Below, in pieces: positions 55,795 to 64,000 of a DNA stretch of 64,000 nucleotides; the stretch's first letter is position 1; each line of letters begins with the position of its first letter. The notes beneath the pieces were generated by a model. The model did no database searches. It was given only the letters and a program-made list of their open reading frames with translations, and was not told where the DNA came from. The position numbers and the translations under genes were made by a program. The DNA is from Ectobius pallidus (Eukaryota > Arthropoda > Insecta > Blattodea > Ectobiidae). Location of the stretch: contig CAXKWD010000001.1 in the NCBI GenBank assembly GCA_964059195.1, forward strand, positions 217,008,484-217,072,483. The letters are read 5' to 3'.

Positions 55795-56056
55795 GAATTG
55801 GTTATGCGTGGATTGATGCTCACTTTTTCATGCTTAATAATAATGACATGCGACTGTCATTTAAAAAAATGTTATTCCTGACAACAATATGAACAAAAGA
55901 ACTTCAACTTAATATAGCTTGAAGAATTGTAGAATTGGTTATGCGTGGATTGATGCTCACTTTTTTATGCTTAATAATAATGACATGCGACTGTCATTTA
56001 AAAAAATGTTATTCCTGACAACAATATGAACAAAAGAACTTCAACTTAATATAATA
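55795..56056 (+). repeat. tandem duplication, 137-bp unit twice
   Basis: GAATTGGTTATGCGTGGATT...AACTTCAACTTAATATA repeats with a 137-bp period and almost no differences, so it is recent (or an assembly artefact). Confidence 0.9.
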
Positions 56057-56709
56057 TAATTGAGAGAGCTAAAACGAACACACAAAATTATTATATTCAT
56101 GTAATTACTTCATGACAAAGTTCTTTGTTAAATCGTTTCAGAACTGAATATATTTTACACAAGTATTCATCAAGTAAAATTACTACTTGATCAAAGGCCC
56201 GAAATGGACGAGGACACCCAATCAGCGGTCGAGCCGCCATAAACATTAGTATTCGTAACTAAGGTAAACAAGGCAAGCTCAAATGTGTCAGTTTCTTCAG
56301 AAGAAATAATAGACGAAATTACTTACTACAGAGCATGCTTTCATTTTACTTAAACTTAATTATTGGTTCACTTGACAGCATATAAACATTAAATAATACT
56401 TATTATAATGGGCATAACATATGGTGCTACAATAATATTGCATGACCCACTACATCCTATACATAACGTATCAAATTGTCGATCGCTTTGATATTGTTAC
56501 CACGCCTTGATTGATTCAATTCATTATAATGATGTCAGTGTAAATAAATATAGCCTAAATAAAAAAAAACTAGGTCGCTGATTAATTAAACGCACCTGCT
56601 GGTGATATAATATTGTGCATTCTATCAATATCTGTATTATATATTAATGTCAGTATTTTTCATTACAAAGCGAAACACTTGTCATGGAATCTGGACAACC
56701 AAACAAGCG
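56057..56709. other. no gene recognised
   Basis: AT-rich; nothing supportable. Confidence 0.4.
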
Positions 56710-56812
56710 AAACGCCTGCCGAGCTTGATTAGACTATCCCGCAACAACAAAACGGCGAGTTTGGAGCGTTCTGTTATGCGGGTAGTCTAGTCGTGTTCGG
56801 CAGGCGTTTGGA
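56710..56812. repeat. imperfect hairpin of about 100 bp
   Basis: AACGCCTGCCGAGCTTGATT, AGACTATCCCGC at left pairs with GCGGGTAGTCTAGTCGTGTT, CGGCAGGCGTTT at right, with a loop of about 30 bp. Confidence 0.75.
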
Positions 56813-56867
56813 TAAGATGATTCAAGAGATTGCATTCAAACTCCATTTAGGACTAAGTCATTTTTGC

Positions 56868-57126
56868 TTCCTCTGCCCGTCCCATAGGTATTGTGTACGA
56901 CTCCGAAATTCTAAGTTGAGTTTTTAACATAAATACACGTTTTGAGGTACCCTGAATCCAAAAATACTATTTTCGGAAACATGTCTGTGTCTGTGAACAG
57001 CCTAACTCCAGAACGAAAAATCGCATGAAAACAAAATTTCGTATTTGGGTTAGGTACCTTCTGAGGATGTGACACGAAGATTGGCGACCACTTCATCTTA
57101 TTTTTAAGGGGACTTTACATGAAGAA
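56868..57126. mobile_element. family F3 element, truncated by SINE-A
   Basis: CTTCCTCTGCCCGTCCCATA start and the ordered F3 blocks up to AAGGGGACTTTACATGAAGA, where the SINE begins. Confidence 0.65.
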
Positions 57127-57130
57127 AGGG

Positions 57131-57427
57131 GTACGCCGTAGCGTAGTGGTTGAGGCGCTGCGCTACAAACCGGAAGTCCACGGGTTCGATTCCCGATGAG
57201 TTCTTAAGATTTTTCAATTTTTTACTTGGCCTTCTGGTGGTACTATGGATCTGGGGTTGACTCAGCCTCTAACAGAAATGAGTACCAGGAGCATTCCTGG
57301 GGGTAAAGGCGGCCGGTGCGTAATGCTGACAACCATACCACCTTCACGTGCCGAATGTCCAAAACTGGGAGCCTCAACCTCCTGGAACCCTCTAGGCCTA
57401 CATGGCCTGTGATAGGGATCACTCTAC
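57131..57427 (+). mobile_element. SINE-A, full length
   Basis: GTACGCCGTAGCGTAGTGGT head with B box GGGTTCGATTCCC and the complete body to TGGCCTGTGATAGGGATCAC. Inserted at or near the end of an F3 fragment. Confidence 0.85.
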
Positions 57428-57431
57428 TTTT

Positions 57432-57605
57432 ACTATAGCAGTTAAGGCCAGTTTCCTTAGACGCGGTAGCAGGAGTGCTGCCTAGGAGCCGTGATAAAGA
57501 AGGTTGCGGGTACGAGTCCCGCTTGGGGAATGGGTGTTTGTGTGTAATAAGGAAAAATGGAAAATATATTAATTTAAAAAAGTGTGCGTGGAACGCCACG
57601 CGACA
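57432..57605 (+). repeat. tRNA-like SINE head, family unclear
   Basis: TAGACGCGGTAGCAGGAGTG followed by B box GGTTGCGGGTACGAGTCCCG suggests a polymerase III promoter. The downstream body (GGGTGTTTGTGTGTAATAAG) has no other copy here. Confidence 0.5.
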
Positions 57606-57614
57606 GAAGTGAAA

Positions 57615-57995
57615 CTTATTTTAATTTTTTGATTTTTTCAATTTTGGATTATTGAATTTTTTCAATTTTGGATTGTTCAACTTTTTAATATTGGGTTTTC
57701 GGACTTTTTAAATTTTGGATTTTTAAATTTTAGATCTTTGAATTTTTAATCTATTGGATATTTTAATTTTGAATTTTCTATATTTTAATTTTGGATTTTT
57801 ATTTTTTAAATTTCGTGTTTTACGATTTTTATTTTTATTTTTTAAATTTTGGATATTTGGATATTTAAATTTTGGATTCTTTAATTATGATTTTTTAATT
57901 TTGGATTTTCGATTTTTTAATTTTGAATTTTTAGACTTTTTAAATTTTGGATTTTATATTTTTTAATTTTTAATTTTTAATTTTTTGATTTTTAA
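57615..57995 (+). repeat. T-rich minisatellite
   Basis: Degenerate 15-20-bp units of the form TTTTTAAATTTTGGATT. Aromatic-rich ORFs across it are artefacts. Confidence 0.9.
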
Positions 57996-58832
57996 AATTT
58001 TGGATAAGCCTAATAATTGAGTTGATTGTTTTCTGTGTAGTCCGTTCCGTCACACCTCACTATTTCGTGACGATTTTGATCGTAGGCCTGCCACTAATTT
58101 CGTGACGATTTTGAGCGTTACGCAAGCTCTCGATTTACCCCTAACGCGGCTAAAGAAGTTTCACTTCAAAAATATAACTTTTGCACACGTTTGTAAATGT
58201 AAATTAAAATAAAATACTTTGTGCCAACAAAATGCAATATCATATCATTCGTGTTATAGCTTCGTGTCTGAGAAGAAGCACTACATCCCACAATGGAAAA
58301 TGATTAAGAAAAGAATCATATCAACATTATGAATTTAGCTACATTTTAGCTATCACGAATTGCTAGTATTTATATATTCTTCTTCATTTTTGTTCTGTGG
58401 GCCGCAATAACAAATTCCAGGGGCCGCATGCGGCCATGGGCTGTGTTAACAGATTTGGTTTTTAGATGAAAATTGTTATTTTTTTTGCTTTATTTTACTC
58501 TCTAGAGCTTCTCCTTTAAAATGATGTATTATACTTCATAGTACTGTAATTCTATCCATGTTATTTTTTAATTTTTCTGCGAAGACCCAGGCTATGGAGC
58601 AGGGATGCTTTGAATTTGAAGCTCGTTTCCCGTAAGTTTATATTTAGAATATAAAATATACATTTTCTCTGCTTCTACTTAACCTACAAACTTGGAACTT
58701 TCAGGATAGGTTTATTCAGATGTCTTACATAGCCTATACTGAAAGAACGATTTTTGAATCTGTTAACCTATGAATTGTTTATAGGCCATATGGTACTTAA
58801 AAGTGGTGATAAAATTGGTTATAAATAATAAA
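57996..58832. other. no gene; possible hAT-end scrap at 58395-58445
   Basis: 58060-58120 repeats TTTCGTGACGATTTTGANCG twice. 58395-58445 (GTGGGCCGCAATAACAAATT, CCAGGGGCCGCATGCGGCC) resembles the end region of some hAT elements, but no partner is visible. Confidence 0.4.
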
Positions 58833-59141
58833 TCTCTATATATATAAAAGGCTTTGTCCTGACTGACTGACTGAATGAATGACTGACTGAATGACAGGAA
58901 TCAACGTACAGCCTAAACTATAACAGGTAGAGACTTGGAATTTTGACAGTACCTTTGCTTCATAATGTAGGTGCTCACTAATAAAGGATTTTGAAAAATT
59001 CTGATTCTAAATGCCAAAAATTAAATGTTTTTGAAAATACTTAATCCCTTTTTACATAGAATTATCAAAACAAATTCACAGAACGTATTGTTACCAGTGA
59101 TATCAGGTGGGCTTGGATTAAATTAAATGGATGTTTGACAA

Positions 59142-59172
<31 letters not shown>

Positions 59173-59252
59173 ATTGAAAATAATTATTTTATTTACATAA
59201 TAGCTACAATAGTTGGTGTAATACATTAATAATATTAACCTTCAACATTAGA

Positions 59253-61755
59253 GATCCTGTTGGACCCATGGTTTTTAGCCTCACTTTACATCCAGTCATC
59301 CAGGAATTAAACAGTTCTCTTAATCTTTTCTACCTGGATGATGGTACATTGGGTGGTGACCCCAACACTGTTCTGCAGGATTTTGAAAAAATGATTTCTG
59401 CTAGTAAGGATATTGGTCTAGAAATCAATCCTCAAAAGTGCGAACTTTATTTCTGTTCCAGTCGAGATGAAGGAGTTGTCTCTGCCTTCCAACATATAGC
59501 GCCCAACATCAAGATAATCACCGACTCTACTCTATCAATTCTTGGCTCTCCGATCATGCTTGAAGCTGTTCAAACAACTATGGAACATAAAATACATTCA
59601 ATGCAGAACCTTTTCCGGAGATTGTCTCTCATTCATCCACAAATAGCATATTTCTTATTAAAAAATTGCTTTGCCATTCCTAATCTTACGTATTTCATTA
59701 GAACTACGCCGCTTTGGTTATTTCCCTCGTTTCTTCAACAATTCGACGATCTCATGAAAAGTAATTTAGAGATAATACTGAATTCTGCATTAGAGGACAA
59801 AAACTGGATTCAATCTTGCCTTCCTGTCAATCTCGGAGGTCTCGGTATTCGTAAGTTATCTGATGTTTGTGTACCGGCTTTTTTAGCTTCAGCATATGGA
59901 GCCCTCGATTTTGTCAAATCCATGTTCCCCTTTTCTGGTGATGAAATCGAAGTGTGCTTCTTGTCTGAGGCTTTGGTTAAGTGGAATACAATGACGGATA
60001 ACATTAACCCTCCAGAATAGTCTTCAGTTCAAAAATGTTGGGACATATTATACACCAAACTTATCCTTGATAATCTGTTGGCATCATCATCTTGTGATTC
60101 CGATCGAGCTCGTTATCTGGCCCTCCAGGAAAAAGAAGCAGGATCTTGGTTGAATGCCTTACCATCTTCAACAATATGAACTTTGATGGACGCAACGACA
60201 TTTAAGATCGCTGTCGCTTTACGCCTAGGATGCGAAATCTGCCGAGAACACAAATGCATATGCGGAGCAACAGCCGATTCTCATGGACATCATGCTTTGA
60301 GTTGTGCTAAGAGTAAGGGCAGGTACTCACGCCACTCGGCAATAAATGACATCCTCCGCAGAGCTTTGATATCTATTCACGTTCCCACGGTATTGGAACC
60401 AACAGGCATCAGTCGTTCAGATGGTAAACGTCCAGATGGTATCACCATGGTCCCTTGGTTTAGAGGAAAATCCCTTATGTGGGACGCAAGGGCGCCCATA
60501 TGATATTTTCTAGGGAGGGGCCAATTTTTTAAATTATTAATTAATTTTTTGTCGCTTTAGCTTTTTGGGTCACTTTGTAACATAATGTTAATAACATAAG
60601 TGCAAAAATGAGAAAGCCAGAAAATAACTTCGGGGAGGGTGGAAAGTGATGGGGAGGGTTGGAGGTATGGAATACCCCTCAAGAAAGGGGGGGTCAGGGG
60701 TCCAACCCCGGAAAATTTTTAAATATTGAACTAATGAAAATCACATTTTACGCTATTTTAGCATTGAAAAACTAGTTTGTAAATTTTTTTACCTTACTCT
60801 AAGATATGCCAACATAAACAAGAATTTGTTAGGCCTATTTAAGTTGGTGGTCCAGCCCTAGACAATTGTTAAATATTGAACTAATGATACATTTTATGCT
60901 ATTTTAGCACTGAAAAACTAGTTAGCAAATTTGTTCACTATATTCTAAGATATGCGAACTTAAACAAGAAACCGTTACCTAAGTTATAATACTTATAGTT
61001 TATTACTATTTATAAGAAAAGTTAAATAACACATGGAACAATGGAAATAAAAGCCTACTCATTATGTTATGAAAACAAAATAACAGCTATAATCATATTT
61101 GATACACCAACAAAACTTGCTTGATTTAATAAATAATTTTTTAAAACAAAAATAGAATTTTAGCTTTTGATTTTTAGGGGTCCGGACCCCCTGGAACCCC
61201 CTTTCCTAATCCACCGTGGATTCTGCTTTTATGCTGTCGATCTGTAAAGCTTCTGCAAACTTTTTATGTCTCTACTGACTTTCAAATAATTGTCTTAAAA
61301 GAAAAACACCTGATTATAATTATTAATATACTTTTTTTTTCCTTTCCCTGAGAGCTAGAGGGGGGCCGTGGCCCCCCCTTGCCCCCGGGTATGGGCGCCC
61401 ATGGTGGGACGCCACCTGTGTGGACACTTTTGCACCATCGCATATTTCAAAGACATCCCGCCTTGCAAGATCGGCTGCTGAGGCTGCAGTTAACCTGAAA
61501 AAACAAAAATATCGCGCTATCGCTGATAATTACTTTTTCGTCGTCTTTGCGGTGGAGACCATGGGTTCATGGTGCAAAGATGCCTCAGCACTCGTTGCCG
61601 ACATTGGCAGAAGGCTGTGTTCTCTAACTGGGGAACCTCGTTCAACCGAGTTTTTGAGGCAGCGAATTGGCATCGCCCTGCAGCGTGGAAATGCTGCCAG
61701 CATCAAGGGCACTTTCGCTGAATCTTCTGGCCTGGAGGAAGTGTATTTCCTTTGA
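59253..61755 (+). pseudogene. LINE ORF2 pseudogene: reverse transcriptase plus restriction-like endonuclease
   Basis: A retrotransposon polyprotein that would copy element RNA into a nicked target. The first residues (DPVGPM) are the middle of the RT domain, so the ORF is 5' truncated. The RT active-site block is FYLDDGTLGG (about 59326-59355), followed by GLEINPQKCELYF. Downstream, [17 protein letters not shown] (about 60255-60305) fits the C-x1-C-x8-H-x4-C zinc motif found before the endonuclease of RLE-type LINEs. KRPDG followed by WD 15 residues later fits the PD-(D/E) core of that endonuclease. Breaks: in-frame stops at 60018-60020 and 60177-60179, and a hAT-like insertion at 60488-61403 inside the endonuclease. 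The 3' part (61405-61755) continues in the frame expected if the insertion were absent. The clade within RLE elements (R2/R4/CRE/Utopia-like) cannot be settled by eye. Confidence 0.82.
60488..61403. mobile_element. hAT-like element, family H7, inside the LINE ORF
   Basis: Ends AAGGGCGCCCATATG and, complemented, ATGGGCGCCCATACC, with GGGGGGCC-rich subterminal blocks. GTGGGACGC lies on both sides (60479-60487 and 61404-61412), containing the 8-bp duplication TGGGACGC expected for hAT. An internal duplication (ATTGAACTAATGA...ATTTTAGCANTGAAAAACTA) occurs at about 60725 and 60873. No transposase. Confidence 0.85.
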
Positions 61756-62562
61756 CTTTTCATCTTACTTGCACACAAGAAGATAGTTGTTTTTGGGAGA
61801 CGTCATATGAAAAATGTTTGACAAATTAGAGAAGGTATCATTATAATTCATATTATCTATATTAATAAAAGGAATTCTCCTCGATGTCCAGCGAAATCTA
61901 CTGAACGCAGAGATCTGAAATTTTAAACATAGGCGTGCTGAAGGGTCGGAAAATGCACCTCGAAGCCGGAATTTTAATTTTAGTTTTCGTTCGTGAGTTA
62001 TGAGTGAAAAACTGGCAAAAAACGTGCATTTTTTTGCGTTTTCAAAACATAAGTTTTCAGTTATACATTTCAATGTCAAATCAATTACAGTTGGCTTTGG
62101 CTATTTTTGTCAAACCTTGAAAACAAAACTTTCGCGATCGCTTGGATGTTGTAAGCCCTAAATATGGTCAAACGTTGTTTTATTTGGACGAATCTCACTA
62201 TACAGAGGTTTTCTTGGCCAAGAAACTCGAATCTGAGGTCGCTTTTACCAGTCGATGCTATCTGATCGTGGTATGTAGTCCATGCGATTTAGGTGTTAAT
62301 AAATGTAATGATTTAACTATTATGCTCTTAATTTTTAATTATTGTAATAATTATCGCGGGCGAAGCCGCGGGCACATGCTAGTATTTCAATAAATAAGTA
62401 CACCTATCAAAAATCATTGATTTATTACTGACACAGGGTTCGTATCTAGAAACTGTAAAAAGTTTAAGTGCCTTGCTTTAGTAGTATTTGAGGAAAGGTA
62501 CATTATAGTTAACATTGCACAAACGGGCTATTCCGCTTTCCCTTAAATTATTACCGTCTTAA

Positions 62563-63652
62563 GGGCCCTGTTTCATAGAACTTGCTAATAATATTAGTTA
62601 TTAATATTAGAACTCATAATATTATTTATTAGTTATCAAAATCTTGTTTCATAGAGATATGAACACTACTCACAAAATCTCTTCACTAATATTATTAGTT
62701 CGTTAGTCAGCAGATTGATTTGGAGGTTATAGGCCTATCTGGATTCTTGTTTGTGTTTTTGTTCTTTTGTCAATACTATTTCAAAGCAGCACGGCCTACA
62801 TATATCTTCATAAGTGTAACAAATAACAACTAGCTCTAAGAAATTGACAAATCTGCCAGGCACTTATTCAAGATAGCAGTAGGCTTATGTACTAAAATCT
62901 AACCTCAAATCCCAAAAACTTATGAGAAAAATTCCTTTGATAGCGTATGTAAGCTTTTTCTAAATTGATAAATAAATCAGAGTGATTCATTTTCCACAGT
63001 TTTAGGATCACGAAATCTGAATTACATGGGTTTCAGAATAACTTATGGGTCCAAAAACACTTACAGAAAAATACCTATTATTTTCAGTAAATTGTGTTAG
63101 CCTAATTCAGTAGTGTATGAAACAGTTTACTAATAATATTAGCAATATTTACCAATAATTCTAGAGTGATAGGGAAAAAGTGAATAAGTCAAAAAACCAA
63201 CAATTTATTTCCACAGCATTGTTACAATATTTAGTTCAGCCCACCCAGATATTTTTACTCAGCATAAGATAGTACGTACTGTCTGACTGTGAGCTGAAGG
63301 CCGAGCTGGTGGCATAGTGGGGGAAAGACATAGACAGTAAATGCAAGCGCATGGTAAGGTAGTGGGGGAACGCTAGCTCGGCCTTCAGCTCGCAGCCAAA
63401 CAGTAAAAATATCTGGGTGGGCTGAACTAGATATTGTAACAATGTTGTGGAAATAAATTGTTTTTGTCTCTCCTGGAACTTACGTTTTTTGACTTATTCG
63501 CTTTTTCCCTATCACTCTAGAATTTAGAGCCATGAACTCATAACTAATATTATTAGAAAATATTCTTATGAAACAGAAGACTAATGATAATAGTTAATAT
63601 TATTATGTATTTGCTGATGATATGACTGTAAAAGATCTATGAAACAGGGCCC
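62563..63652. mobile_element. foldback MITE with GGGCCCTGTTTCATAGA ends
   Basis: The terminal GGGCCCTGTTTCATAG is inverted at the right (CTATGAAACAGGGCCC). Subterminal TAATATTATTAG-type repeats occur on both sides. No clear target duplication. It contains a second palindrome at 63157-63524. Confidence 0.75.
63157..63524. mobile_element. 368-bp nested palindrome
   Basis: ATTCTAGAGTGATAGGGAAA, AAGTGAATAAGTCAAAAAAC ... TTTAGTTCAGCCCACCCAGA, TATTTTTACT is repeated as its complement on the right, where one extra stretch of about 20 bp occurs (63464-63483). The centre is GC-rich (GAAGGCCGAGCT and its complement), leaving a loop of about 65 bp. Confidence 0.85.
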
Positions 63653-64000
63653 AGATCTTCTGGCGGAAGGCTCCACAAAATATATTATAATAGCTAAGAA
63701 AACTTCTGAAGATGTATCTTTTGAAGAGACACAATTGTACTAGATATCATTAGCACTAGGGCACGGTTACAAATGGTAATGTTCTAGCTTCAGAGTTGAA
63801 AAAGAGAACACGGAAATGTGGCCTTTGATACATAAAACTTCTTTTGATACCACGCAATAAGATTGCTTAAAAAGTTAAAATTCCCAAGATAACCAGCGAG
63901 AATGATATAGCAGGCAAAGAGCGTAGGCGGGGGAAAAAAAGAGACAGTTGACTGTGAATGATGAAGGCAGAGGTTACATCTAAAGCGTTGTTTTGTCCCA
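63653..64000. other. no gene recognised
   Basis: No supportable feature before the window edge. Confidence 0.4.

Larger units (their letters stand above)
59142..61813 (+). mobile_element. RLE-type LINE insertion with internal inversion
   Basis: Flanked by the exact 11-bp duplication ATGTTTGACAA (59131-59141 and 61814-61824), and the Helitron sequence is continuous across it. At the left end is a T run (59142-59167), meaning a poly(A) tail on the minus strand, followed by about 85 bp that read as a 3' UTR end on the minus strand. From about 59252 on, the ORF reads on the plus strand. The right end has 3' UTR-like sequence without a tail. This arrangement is what twin priming produces: an inverted 5' segment joined to a 3' segment that carries the tail. 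Confidence 0.8.
58833..62382 (+). mobile_element. Helitron, nonautonomous, carrying a nested LINE
   Basis: Starts TCTCTATATATATAAAAGGC and ends with the hairpin CGCGGGCGAAGCCGCGGG, CACATG and CTAG, flanked by A (58832) and T (62383). Helitron sequence occupies 58833-59141 and 61825-62382, homologous in order to the minus-strand copy at 33941-35258. The middle is a LINE insertion. Confidence 0.88.

Noticed and set aside
57754..57966. Phe/Leu-rich 70-aa protein
   Set aside because: Translation of a T-rich minisatellite.
1..64000. A defence or biosynthetic gene cluster, or integrated virus
   Set aside because: No set of adjacent functional ORFs, no viral structural or replication genes, and no operon-like layout. 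The density comes from transposons.

Overview
This window looks like AT-rich, gene-poor nuclear DNA from an insect. Divergent ionotropic receptors, THAP/P-type, mariner, Tc1, hAT and Helitron relics, RLE-type and other LINE fragments, and several tRNA-derived SINE families point that way. A cockroach or termite (Blattodea) is my best guess, but this is inference. I see no prokaryotic features.

The only intact genes I can support are two intronless, minus-strand ionotropic-receptor (IR) genes, at 7695-9452 (585 aa) and 15658-17406 (582 aa). They lie in a segmental duplication (about 6965-9900 and 12610-17870) whose 3' and 5' flanks also match. The second copy has since been enlarged by at least three insertions: a hAT MITE with an exact 8-bp target duplication, a LINE fragment, and a 745-bp inverted-repeat element.

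The rest is densely nested transposon sequence. 1-5400: foldback elements, including an inverted-repeat element inside another. 10300-13650: hAT MITEs and mariner relics. 18150-24721: a tRNA-like foldback, a SINE, and a 5.5-kb minus-strand Helitron interrupted by a 4.7-kb hAT-type element whose body is two opposing arrays of about 135-bp repeats. 25190-30150: nested foldbacks, SINEs, a 428-bp MITE, a minisatellite and a 650-bp palindrome with tRNA-like modules in both arms. 31600-37540: copies of a 450-bp noncoding family, a SINE, a mariner relic and two Helitrons. 38160-46433: a P-element-like MITE with a THAP exon, a rearranged mariner, a Tc1 relic, a Helitron, SINEs, LINE pieces and two copies of one hAT MITE. 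47400-55160: hAT MITEs and repeats. 55800-58450: a tandem duplication, SINEs and a T-rich minisatellite.

58833-62382 is a three-level nest. A Helitron (TC...CTAG, flanked by A and T) was entered by a LINE with an 11-bp target duplication and a twin-priming-like inversion. The LINE ORF was then split by a hAT-like element. Many target duplications can be read exactly, so the order of events can be worked out locally. The most unusual signals are the 4.7-kb opposed-array hAT element, whose ~135-bp module also appears in an unrelated element at 2880-3330, and the tRNA-bearing palindromes. All boundaries were read by eye; no alignment or database search was run.
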